DNA from: an uncultured Collinsella sp.
Lineage (GTDB): Bacteria > Actinomycetota > Coriobacteriia > Coriobacteriales > Coriobacteriaceae
Length of the DNA stretch: 16,360 bases
Assembly (NCBI GenBank): GCA_900545745.1
Contig: URAD01000028.1
Span: 1 to 16,360, forward strand
Direction of reading: 5' to 3'
Shown: positions 6,212 to 14,747 of the stretch, piece by piece
How positions within the stretch are numbered: the first letter of the stretch is position 1
Layout: the number at the start of each line of letters is the position of its first letter
Notes under the pieces: model-generated
Databases searched by the model: none
Told to the model about the DNA's origin: nothing
What the model saw: the letters and a program-made list of their open reading frames with translations, nothing else
Position numbers and translations under genes: made by a program

Positions 6212-7495
6212 TTAGTAGATGACGGGATCGGGGACGGTAGCATGCTCGACATGCGCGCCGAGCGCCTGCAGCTTTTCGACAAACTGCTCGTAGCCGCGCT
6301 TGATGTGATGGATAGCCGAAACCTCGGTCGTCCCGTCGGCGATCAAGCCCGCTACGACGAGGGCCGCTCCGCCACGCAGATCGGGCGAGGTAACCTGTGC
6401 ACCCGAGAAACCCTTGACGCCATGAATCATGGCATGATGGCTCTCGATACGAATGTCGGCACCCATGCGCACCAGCTCAGAGGCAAACATAAAGCGATTC
6501 TCGAAGATGTTCTCGGTAATAACGGAACTGCCGTCGGCGAGAGCGGAGAGCACCATAATCTGCGCCTGCATGTCCGTCGGGAAGCCGGGGAACGGAAGCG
6601 TTTGGATGTCGACCGGCTTGATACGCTCGGCACGGTTCACATGGACGCCATCCTCGACGCGCTCGCAGTCGATACCCATGAGCTCCATCTTCTTGAGCAC
6701 CATGCCCAAGTGAATGGGGCAAAAGCCCGTGACATCGACACCACGATCGTCGGCCATCAACGCACCGGCAACGATAAAGGTACCGGCCTCGATGCGGTCG
6801 CCCACTACGCGATGGGTAACAGGATGCAGTTCTTCCACGCCCTCGATGGTCACGACAGGCGTACCGGCGCCAACAATCTTGGCGCCCATCTCGTTGAGCA
6901 TGTTGGCGAGATCGACGATCTCGGGCTCGCGGGCGGCATTGTCGATAACCGTGGTGCCCTGCGCGCGCACGGATGCCATGATGAGGTTCTCGGTCGCACC
7001 GACGCTGGCGAACTCGAGCGTAACGGTGGTACCGCGCAGACCTTGGGGCGCATTAGCGTTGATGTAGCCGTGGGCGGTATCGAACTCTACGCCCAGGGCC
7101 TCGAGACCAAGAATGTGCATATCGATCTTGCGAGCACCCAGGTTGCAGCCGCCCGGCATGGCGATCTTGGCGCGATGGAAGCGGCCCAGCAGGGGTCCCA
7201 TCACGGCGGTGGAAGCACGCATCTTGGCGACGAGCTCGTAGGGGGCCTCCCAAGAATCGACCTGAGAGGTATCAATCTCGAGCGTGTGCTCGTCGAGAAC
7301 ATCGATCGTAGCGCCCATGCCCTTGAGCACCTTGCCCATCACGTGGACATCGGAAATATCGGGCACGTTCTGCAGCGTCGTCTTGCCCGGCGCCAGAAGC
7401 GTTGCCGCCATGAGTTTGAGTGCGGAGTTCTTGGCGCCCGAAACGGGCACGGAGCCTCCGATGGCGTGGCCACCCTCAACGCGGATAATATCCAA
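6212..7495 (-). CDS. murA: UDP-N-acetylglucosamine 1-carboxyvinyltransferase
   Basis: A 427-residue cytoplasmic enzyme catalysing the first committed step of peptidoglycan synthesis, enolpyruvyl transfer from phosphoenolpyruvate to UDP-GlcNAc. SGAKNSAL at 19-26 carries the substrate-binding Lys22. GGCNLGAR at 115-122 holds the catalytic Cys117, so the Cys-to-Asp change seen in naturally fosfomycin-resistant enzymes is absent. FPTDMQAQ at 305-312 holds the conserved Asp308. The length matches the family (about 420). Translation starts at TTG (7493-7495): the encoded DIIRVEGG matches the family N-terminus and GAAAGGG lies 6 bases upstream. A strong terminator ends immediately before that ribosome binding site, so murA needs either read-through from the ATP synthase operon or a promoter I cannot identify. 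lcp follows after 12 bases. Confidence 0.97.
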   Translation of the reverse strand: MDIIRVEGGHAIGGSVPVSGAKNSALKLMAATLLAPGKTTLQNVPDISDVHVMGKVLKGMGATIDVLDEHTLEIDTSQVDSWEAPYELVAKMRASTAVMGPLLGRFHRAKIAMPGGCNLGARKIDMHILGLEALGVEFDTAHGYINANAPQGLRGTTVTLEFASVGATENLIMASVRAQGTTVIDNAAREPEIVDLANMLNEMGAKIVGAGTPVVTIEGVEELHPVTHRVVGDRIEAGTFIVAGALMADDRGVDVTGFCPIHLGMVLKKMELMGIDCERVEDGVHVNRAERIKPVDIQTLPFPGFPTDMQAQIMVLSALADGSSVITENIFENRFMFASELVRMGADIRIESHHAMIHGVKGFSGAQVTSPDLRGGAALVVAGLIADGTTEVSAIHHIKRGYEQFVEKLQALGAHVEHATVPDPVIY

Positions 7496-7508
7496 GGTCT
7501 ACCCTTTC

Positions 7509-7547
7509 AAAAAGCATGCCCGGGATGGCTGAGCCATCCCGGGCATG
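7509..7547 (-). terminator. intrinsic terminator of the ATP synthase operon
   Basis: A perfect 16-bp inverted repeat, CATGCCCGGGATGGCT/AGCCATCCCGGGCATG, around a single base (effectively a 15-bp stem with a 3-base loop) is followed by C and TTTTT on the minus strand. It lies 36 bases after the atpC stop. Its U-tract touches the murA Shine-Dalgarno sequence GAAAGGG at 7502-7508. Confidence 0.95.
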
Positions 7548-7583
7548 ATGTGTTCGCAAATGGTCGAACGCTAAATCGTTTGA

Positions 7584-7976
7584 CTATTGGGCAAGCTTGA
7601 GCTTACACCATGCGATTTCATTATAGAGGTAGGCGCGGCGTGCATCATCCTCCGACAAATTACCCAGCTTCTCTTCAAAACCTTGAATATCAGCTTTAAG
7701 CTTGTCGGCATCGACGGTCGCCAAATCGCAAGCGCGCTCGGCGAGAACGGTCACGACATCGTCCGCAACCTGGGCATAGCCGCCGGCCACGGCAAACGTG
7801 TGGTCGACAGTGCCCATGGCCTTATCGGAAACGCGAACGTAACCGCGGTCGATCGTGCAGATCTCGCTGGAGTGAGCAGGCAGAACGCCAAACTCGCCAT
7901 CCGTGGACGGAATCGACACAAACGCAGCGTCGCCCTCATAGGCGCAGCTCACGGGGCACACGATGCGGATACGCAT
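7584..7976 (-). CDS. atpC: ATP synthase F1 subunit epsilon
   Basis: A 130-residue central-stalk subunit that couples gamma rotation to the c-ring and can inhibit ATP hydrolysis. The N-terminal beta-sandwich shows the family pattern, with GEFGVLPAHS at 27-36 and later AVAGGYAQV at 62-70. The C-terminal helical part (about 85-130) is shorter and less charged than in E. coli. It starts 3 bases after atpD, with a GGGGGAG-rich ribosome binding site inside the atpD end. It is the last gene of the operon, followed by a strong terminator. Confidence 0.95.
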   Translation of the reverse strand: MRIRIVCPVSCAYEGDAAFVSIPSTDGEFGVLPAHSSEICTIDRGYVRVSDKAMGTVDHTFAVAGGYAQVADDVVTVLAERACDLATVDADKLKADIQGFEEKLGNLSEDDARRAYLYNEIAWCKLKLAQ

Positions 7977-7979
7977 AAC

Positions 7980-9433
<1,454 letters not shown>

Positions 9434-9434
<1 letters not shown>

Positions 9435-10342
9435 TACTGTTCCTCCAATGCTGAGGCTCCGCCGACGATCTCGTTAATCTCGGTCGTGATCGAAGCCTGG
9501 CGCACGCGACTATACGTGCGGGTAAGGGTCGAGATGATCGCGGTGGCGTTTTCCGTCGCGGAGTGCATGGCCTTGCGGCGTGCACCCTGCTCGGCAGCCG
9601 CCGAATCGATCAGGGCCTGGTAGATGACCGTCAGGATATAAGACGGCACAAGCTTGCCGAGAACATGCTCGGGAGAGGGCACGAACTCGAACGTGGACGA
9701 GATGCGCTTAGGGGCGTCGGTCTCGTTCTTACGCGGACCGTGGGCCATAGCGATCATCTCGGGGTCGAGCGGCAACAGATGCTCGACGCGAAGCTCCTGA
9801 TCCACGCGGTTCTTGGCGTGGTGGTAGACAAGCTCGACACGGTCAAGCTCACCGGCACGATACGCATCGCAGATATGAGAGGAGATCATGCGGGCCTGAT
9901 TGAAATCGGGCTCAGAGGAGTTGCCCTCAAAGTGCATGACGACGTTTTCGCGGTCACGGAAATACGTGGCCGGTTTGCGCCCACACGCGATGATCTCGCA
10001 CTCGATGCCGTCGTTCGCCCAAGAAGCGGCGAGCTTTTCGGCCGTGCGCTCCACCGTCGTATTGAAACCGCCGGCAAGGCCGCGGTCCGAGGCAATAACG
10101 ACAATCAGGCCATGCTTGACGCTCTCATGCTTCTGCAGCATGGGATCGGTGCCCGAACAGGAGGCGTCGCCGGCGACCGTCAACATGACGTCGGTCAGCG
10201 CCTCCTTATAGGGCTCGGCCTGCTTGGAGCGATCGAGAGCACGACGGATCTTGGCCGTAGAGACCATCTCCATCGTGCGCGTGATCTGCTTGGTCGTGGT
10301 AACCGAGGAGATTCGCTTCTTAATGTCGCGAAGGTTGGCCAT
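9434..10342 (-). CDS. atpG: ATP synthase F1 subunit gamma
   Basis: A 302-residue rotating shaft of F1. The N-terminal MANLRDIKKRISSVTTTKQITRTMEMV and the C-terminal pair of motifs ARRKAMHSATENA and RQASITTEINEIVGGA are the conserved coiled-coil ends that sit in the alpha3beta3 cavity. SDRGLAGGFN at about 90-99 is a standard internal motif. The length is slightly above the 285-290 of many homologues. The start is 5 bases after the atpA stop, with AGGAG overlapping the atpA end. Confidence 0.97.
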
Positions 10343-10347
10343 GGGGC

Positions 10348-11946
10348 TTAGTTCTCCTCTGATCCAGAAACATCCGAATGGTGCTTGGCCATGAACTGCT
10401 GCTTGAAGTCGCCGATGACGCGCAAGAGCTCAGCCTTGGTGTCATCATCGATCTTCTTGGCGCGAACCTTGTCGAGCAGCGAGCCAAAGCCATTGTCCAT
10501 GTACTCGATGAGCTCGGCACGGAAAGGCAGCACGTCGGCAATCTCCAGGTCATCCAGGAAGCCCTCGTTGCCAGCGAACAGCGTAACGATCTGCTCGCCA
10601 ACCTCAAACGGCTTGTAGCGCGGCTGCTTAAGGAGCTCGGTCATGCGGGCACCATGGGTCAGCTGCTTCTGAGTAGCCTCGTCAAGGTCGGAGCCAAACT
10701 GCGTAAAGCCAGCGAGCTCCTGATAGGAAGCGAGGTCCAGACGGAGGTTGCCGGCGACCTGCTTCATGGCCTTGGTCTGCGCATCGCCACCGACGCGGGA
10801 CACGGAGATGCCCACGTCGACTGCCGGGCGCTGGCCCTGGAAGAAGAGCTCGGACTGCAGGTAGATCTGACCATCGGTAATGGAAATGACGTTGGTCGGA
10901 ATGTAGGCCGAGACGTCGCCGTCCTGGGTCTCGATGATCGGCAGAGCTGTCATGGAGCCGTAACCGTTCTTCTTGGACATCTTGACAGCACGCTCGAGCA
11001 GACGAGAGTGCAGGTAGAAGATGTCACCAGGATAGGCCTCGCGTCCGGGCGGACGATGCAGCGTCAGCGACATCTGACGGTAGGCCACAGCCTGCTTGGA
11101 CAGGTCATCGTAGATGACGAGCACGTGGCCGCCAGGGTTGATCTCGCTGGCGGGCTTACCGTCCTCGCCGTTGTACATGAAGAACTCGCCGATAGCGGCA
11201 CCGGCCATAGGCGCGATGTACTGCATAGGGGCGGAATCGGCAGCGGTGGCCGAAACGATGATGGTGTAGTCGAGCGCACCGTGCTGAGCGAGGGTCTCGC
11301 GGATGTTGGCAACCGTGGAGGCCTTCTGGCCGATGGCGACATAGATGCAGACCATGCCCTTGCCGCGCTGATTGAGGATAGCGTCGATGGCAATGGCGGT
11401 CTTACCGGTCTTACGGTCGCCGATGATGAGCTCACGCTGACCGCGGCCGATAGGCACCATGGAGTCGATGGCCAACAGGCCGGTCTGAACCGGCTCGCAC
11501 ACCGGGGTACGGTCGATGACACCGGGGGCCTTGAACTCGATGGGGCGACGATGCGTGGCGACGATGTCACCCAAACCGTCGATGGGCTGGCCGAGCGGAT
11601 TGACGACGCGGCCGAGCATGGCACGGCTCACGGGGATATCCATAATGCGGCCAGTGGTGCGGCACTCGTCGCCTTCCTTGATGGAGTCGACGGCACCAAA
11701 CAGAACGGCGCCGACCTCGTCACGGTCAAGGTTCTGGGCAAGGCCGAAGACGGTCTCACCGGTATCGGAGCTCTTGAACTCCAGAAGCTCGCCTGCCATG
11801 GCGCTCTTGAGGCCGGAGACACGCGCGATGCCGTCGCCTACCTCGTCGACCGTTGAAACCTCATGCGTATCGACCGTCGCGGAGAGGCTCGTGAGCTGCT
11901 CCTGCAGTTTCTTGGCGATATCCTGGGCATTGAGGGTTTCGGACAT
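10348..11946 (-). CDS. atpA: ATP synthase F1 subunit alpha
   Basis: A 532-residue non-catalytic nucleotide-binding subunit of F1. The Walker A loop GDRKTGKT at 176-183, VYDD-type Walker B (LVIYDDLSKQAVAYRQ from about 276) and the signature RPPGREAYPGDIFYLHSRLLER are all present. An extra segment, EDGKPASEINPGG at about 261-273, sits between the FFMYNG and HVLVIYDD motifs, which are adjacent in mycobacterial, Streptomyces and E. coli alpha subunits as I recall them. Start is at an ATG overlapping the atpH stop by one base (TAATG), with a strong GGAGGTG 8 bases upstream. It ends 5 bases before atpG. Confidence 0.98.
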   Translation of the reverse strand: MSETLNAQDIAKKLQEQLTSLSATVDTHEVSTVDEVGDGIARVSGLKSAMAGELLEFKSSDTGETVFGLAQNLDRDEVGAVLFGAVDSIKEGDECRTTGRIMDIPVSRAMLGRVVNPLGQPIDGLGDIVATHRRPIEFKAPGVIDRTPVCEPVQTGLLAIDSMVPIGRGQRELIIGDRKTGKTAIAIDAILNQRGKGMVCIYVAIGQKASTVANIRETLAQHGALDYTIIVSATAADSAPMQYIAPMAGAAIGEFFMYNGEDGKPASEINPGGHVLVIYDDLSKQAVAYRQMSLTLHRPPGREAYPGDIFYLHSRLLERAVKMSKKNGYGSMTALPIIETQDGDVSAYIPTNVISITDGQIYLQSELFFQGQRPAVDVGISVSRVGGDAQTKAMKQVAGNLRLDLASYQELAGFTQFGSDLDEATQKQLTHGARMTELLKQPRYKPFEVGEQIVTLFAGNEGFLDDLEIADVLPFRAELIEYMDNGFGSLLDKVRAKKIDDDTKAELLRVIGDFKQQFMAKHHSDVSGSEEN

Positions 11947-12422
11947 TAGGCTTCACCTCCGTACGAATTAGCAGAGTTTGCGAGGGTCTCCTGCGCGACG
12001 CGCAGCTGCGTCTTGACGGAAATGTCACGACGCTCGCCGCGGGCCTCGAGCACCAGGCCGCCCACGATAGACGGGTCGACCTGCTCGATAAGGAATACCT
12101 TGCGGCCGAAGTCCTGCTCGCATTTCTTAGTGATGGTTTGACGCAGCTCGTCGTCGAGCGGGATCGCCGTGGTGACGGTCACGCCCACTACATCCTCGTC
12201 TTCCTCGGCAACATACTTAAAGGCAGCTGCCACCTTGGGAAGAAGGTCGAGCTGGTCGCGCTTGGACATGGTGTCGAGCACGGCGATGATCTCGGGGCTG
12301 GCGCTAGCCAGGCGCTCGATTATCTCGAGGTCCTCGAACACATGGTTCTCGGCCTTGGCGGCTTCCAAAAGGGAGCGCGCGTAGGTCTCGAGTACCTTGT
12401 CCTGATAGCGGCTAGTCGGCAT
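11946..12422 (-). CDS. atpH: ATP synthase F1 subunit delta
   Basis: A 158-residue peripheral-stalk subunit linking the top of F1 to subunit b. It starts with YQDKVLETYARSLLEAA, typical of the N-terminal helical bundle. It carries the C-terminal family signature IVGGLVLEARGERRDISVK at about 119-137. It is somewhat short compared with the 177 residues of E. coli delta. Its ATG lies 11 bases inside the end of atpF in another frame, so translation is probably coupled. Its stop overlaps the atpA start. Confidence 0.95.
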   Translation of the reverse strand: MPTSRYQDKVLETYARSLLEAAKAENHVFEDLEIIERLASASPEIIAVLDTMSKRDQLDLLPKVAAAFKYVAEEDEDVVGVTVTTAIPLDDELRQTITKKCEQDFGRKVFLIEQVDPSIVGGLVLEARGERRDISVKTQLRVAQETLANSANSYGGEA

Positions 12423-13014
12423 TCAGGCTACCTGCTTCCTGGATGTAGCGCTCGATGAGCTTCTTCTGCTCGGACTCGTCCTCGAGTGCCTCGCCCACGA
12501 TCTTGGTGGCGACGGCAACGGACAGGTCGGCGATGGAGCTCGCGGCACCGGCGTAGATGGACTTGCGCTCGTCCTCGACGGTCGTATGGGCCTTGGCGAT
12601 GATCTCCTCGGCCTCCTTGTGAGCAGCCTCGATGATACGGGCGCGCTCGGACTCGGCGTCCTTACGGGCCTCGAGAACGATGTCGGCAGCCTGACGACGG
12701 GCGTCGGTGACGATCGAGTCGGACTCAGAGCGCTTGGCGATGGCCTCCTGCTTGGTCTTCTCGGCCTCGTCGAGGCTCTCCTCGATCTTCTTGCCGCGCT
12801 CCTCCATGGTTTTCATGATGCCCGGCAGGGCGACCTTGGCCAGCACGATCCAGATAATCAGGAAGGCGATAAGCGCCGGGATGAACTCCGCCATCTTAGG
12901 GATGAGGATGTCCGCACCGGCAGCGCCGTCCTCGGCGAACGCGGAAACCGGCATGAGCAGCGCGGCCGCGGACGCGGAGAGTGCGATCGCGCTCTTCTGG
13001 GATGAAAGATTCAT
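12412..13014 (-). CDS. atpF: ATP synthase Fo subunit b
   Basis: A 200-residue peripheral-stalk subunit: one membrane helix at about 44-62 (IPALIAFLIIWIVLAKV) followed by a long charged Ala/Glu/Lys/Arg coiled coil to about 190 that forms the stator dimer. Ahead of the membrane helix is a signal-peptide-like stretch: Lys7, a hydrophobic Ala/Leu/Ser core and AFA at 25-27 followed by EDGAAG. That would give either a cleaved leader or a second membrane segment. At 200 residues it is longer than the E. coli b subunit (156). GGAG lies 8 bases before the ATG. The start is 15 bases after atpE. Confidence 0.95.
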   Translation of the reverse strand: MNLSSQKSAIALSASAAALLMPVSAFAEDGAAGADILIPKMAEFIPALIAFLIIWIVLAKVALPGIMKTMEERGKKIEESLDEAEKTKQEAIAKRSESDSIVTDARRQAADIVLEARKDAESERARIIEAAHKEAEEIIAKAHTTVEDERKSIYAGAASSIADLSVAVATKIVGEALEDESEQKKLIERYIQEAGSLNAD

Positions 13015-13029
13015 ACTTGACGCTCCGTG

Positions 13030-13224
13030 CTATTTAACGATCAGCGCGACAACGAAGCCGATCAGAGCCAGAGCCTCGCCGAAGGCGGAGCCCATGATGA
13101 AGACGGTGAACACGCGGCCCTGGACCTCAGGCTGACGGGCCATAGCACCCGTAGCACCCAGAGCAGACAGGCCGATAGCAAGACCAGCGCCGATAACACC
13201 GAGACCGTAACCGATAACTCCCAC
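13030..13224 (-). CDS. atpE: ATP synthase Fo subunit c (proteolipid)
   Basis: A 64-residue hairpin of two membrane helices that forms the rotating ion-carrying ring. The Gly-rich first helix (about 5-27), the ARQPE loop at 29-33 and the ion-binding Glu50 (GSAFGEALA) are clear; Arg30 to Glu50 is 20 residues, the same as Arg41 to Asp61 in E. coli. It is short, as c subunits usually have 70-80 residues. Start is GTG (13222-13224) behind a near-perfect AAAGGAGGAATC ribosome binding site, the strongest in the operon, as expected for a subunit needed in about ten copies. Residues around Glu50 suggest a proton rather than sodium ring. Confidence 0.96.
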   Translation of the reverse strand: MGVIGYGLGVIGAGLAIGLSALGATGAMARQPEVQGRVFTVFIMGSAFGEALALIGFVVALIVK

Positions 13225-13348
13225 GATTCCTCCTTTGTCGTGCGTGTCTTATTTCACGCAGGATAACCTTTTTATAACTGCCGGGCTCCATGGGTACGGG
13301 CACCGGCGGTTTAACGAATTGCCTTACCTTTAAGGCGCGAACGGAAGA
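13225..13348 (-). promoter_or_regulatory. structured atpB-atpE intergenic region
   Basis: This 124-base gap is by far the longest inside the operon. On the transcribed strand it can form small stems GCCTTA/TAAGGC at about 13320-13335 and TGCGTG/CACGCA at 13241-13260, the latter just upstream of the atpE ribosome binding site. In E. coli the region before atpE enhances its translation; a similar role here is inference. I see no convincing promoter or terminator. Confidence 0.5.
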
Positions 13349-14152
13349 CTACTCCTCCTCCGCGACCTCCTCTGCCTCGGAGACATACACGGCGGTAAGG
13401 ACCGTGAAGACGTAAGCCTGGATGGCGCCGACCACAAGCTCGATCGCATAGATCAGGATGAGGATGGCAAGCCAGGCCAGCGAAGGCAGGGCGCCGACGG
13501 CGTGGGCCGCGGAAACCTGCTGAAGCAGCGGCTGCATGAACATGCTCGCCATGATGGCGAACGAGCCCATGACCACGTGTCCTGCGAACATGTTGCAGAA
13601 CAGACGGACGGCGAGCGTGATGAGGCGCAGGAAGGTCGAGAAAAGCTCGACGACCCACACAAGCACGTTCATCGGGAAGCTCACGCCCTGCGGGGCGAGG
13701 CTCTTGATGTAGCCGATCACGCCGTGAGCCTTGCATCCGTAGTAGATGAAGTACACGAAGGCGAAGATGGCGAGCGCAGCGGTGGAGCCGATTGCGCCGG
13801 TGCCGGGCTTCATTCCCGGGATCAGGCCGATCATGTTATTGATCAGGATGAACAGGAAAAGCGAGCACAGGAACGGGAAGTGCTTCTTCCAGTTCTCACC
13901 CACGACGCCCTTGCCGATATCGTTCTCGACGTACTCGATGATGTACTCGAAACCGTTGACGAAGAAGCCCTTGGGAACCAGGGTCTGCTTCTTCTTGAAC
14001 ACGGCCAGGACGATCAGGAGCACGATCGTGGAGACGATCAGCCAAAACGAGTACTGCGTGATGCCGCAGCTCAGATCGCCCACGACAGGGGTGGAGCTGA
14101 ACTCGCTGACCAGATGATTAATCTCATCAGGCAGCTTTTCAAAAATTTCCAC
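13349..14152 (-). CDS. atpB: ATP synthase Fo subunit a
   Basis: A 267-residue membrane subunit that forms the ion half-channels against the c-ring. Several hydrophobic helices are evident (about 34-52, 94-112, 122-140, 163-180, 195-215, 225-257). The essential stator Arg is Arg183 in TLAVRLFCNMFAGH, and the last helix holds IELVVGAIQAYVF with Gln245 at the conserved polar position. The C-terminus is a short acidic tail. The start is GTG (14150-14152), with GAAAGGT 5 bases upstream, 3 bases after the AtpI-like gene. A further 124-base gap separates it from atpE. Confidence 0.97.
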   Translation of the reverse strand: MEIFEKLPDEINHLVSEFSSTPVVGDLSCGITQYSFWLIVSTIVLLIVLAVFKKKQTLVPKGFFVNGFEYIIEYVENDIGKGVVGENWKKHFPFLCSLFLFILINNMIGLIPGMKPGTGAIGSTAALAIFAFVYFIYYGCKAHGVIGYIKSLAPQGVSFPMNVLVWVVELFSTFLRLITLAVRLFCNMFAGHVVMGSFAIMASMFMQPLLQQVSAAHAVGALPSLAWLAILILIYAIELVVGAIQAYVFTVLTAVYVSEAEEVAEEE

Positions 14153-14155
14153 GAC

Positions 14156-14467
14156 TTACCTTTCGACCTCATGAGGATCTCGCAGCGCCTTGGCGACGCG
14201 AACCGTGCAGGCGGCCATAAAGACCACGAAGCCGATCGCCTCGCCCAGGAGGAACATGCGAAATGCCTCTCCGAACAACGCAAACACAACCAAGGTAAAG
14301 ACGAGCAGGGCGACTGCCGAGACCGCCAGACTCACCATGCCCTTGAGCATGTCCGCATTCTGCTTATCGTCAAGAACCGGCTTGAGCGTAAAGACAAAGG
14401 GAAGGAAGGCAATTGCGCCCGCGATGGCGCCTGCAACGATAGCGAGCAGATCGGCTATCTGAAACAC
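14156..14467 (-). CDS. AtpI-like small membrane protein, first gene of the ATP synthase operon
   Basis: A 103-residue hydrophobic protein with three probable membrane helices (about 5-27, 42-64, 68-90) and a basic C-terminus. I do not recognise the sequence itself. Its position directly before atpB, size and membrane nature match AtpI, a poorly conserved accessory protein linked to c-ring assembly or magnesium supply. I chose GTG at 14465-14467 because GAGGAAG precedes it. An upstream TTG at 14542 would lie before the transcription start predicted from the promoter at 14529-14556 and has no ribosome binding site. It ends 3 bases before atpB. Confidence 0.75.
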   Translation of the reverse strand: MFQIADLLAIVAGAIAGAIAFLPFVFTLKPVLDDKQNADMLKGMVSLAVSAVALLVFTLVVFALFGEAFRMFLLGEAIGFVVFMAACTVRVAKALRDPHEVER

Positions 14468-14528
14468 TGGCTTCCTCGCTTTCCTTTTTAACGCCTCACA
14501 GCACAGTCCCAGCCAAACATTGGTGACT

Positions 14529-14556
14529 ATTGTACGAGCCAATCGCTAAAGTACAA
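14529..14556 (-). promoter_or_regulatory. probable promoter of the ATP synthase operon
   Basis: On the minus strand TTGTAC (14551-14556) and TACAAT (14529-14534) are spaced by 16 bases, resembling a housekeeping sigma promoter with a strong -10 and moderate -35. Transcription would begin near 14522 and leave a leader of about 55 bases before the GTG at 14467. TTGTAC and GTACAA form an inverted repeat across the two elements, and AACCGT/ACGGTT pairs at 14555-14573 just upstream. Confidence 0.65.
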
Positions 14557-14606
14557 CCGTAAAACAAACGGTTAATACGCACCTGTACGTTTTCTTAAGG
14601 CCTTCT

Positions 14607-14708
14607 TTATGCCGCAGGTACGGTAATACGTTTTTTCGAACCCCTCAGCGCAAAACGTCCGTTAACAGAAGTGCGCGTGGACGACTTTTGCTCGCCCGCG
14701 CGCACCAT
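14607..14708 (-). other. small open frame downstream of upp (uncertain)
   Basis: A 33-codon ATG frame encodes a basic, Ser/Arg/Thr-rich peptide (starts MVRAGEQKSS, ends KKRITVPAA). It lies in the same frame as upp, and the frame stays open for all 47 codons between the upp TAG and this TAA. There is no good ribosome binding site. A run of 47 open codons is not statistically surprising in GC-rich DNA, so this is recorded as a possibility, not as a gene. Confidence 0.2.
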
Positions 14709-14747
14709 TTCTTCGTATTTGTGACCGTAGCCGACAAGGCCCAACGA

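Noticed and set aside
10378..11856. Plus-strand open frame of 492 codons opposite atpA
   Set aside because: Antisense shadow of a highly conserved gene, with repetitive Gly/Leu/Asp-rich composition typical of such shadows.
13225..13348. Internal promoter before atpE (TATAAA near 13270)
   Set aside because: No -35 element at acceptable spacing, and atpE expression is explained by the operon promoter and its strong ribosome binding site.
14468..14542. Upstream TTG start for the AtpI-like protein
   Set aside because: It lies within or before the predicted promoter's start point and lacks a ribosome binding site.
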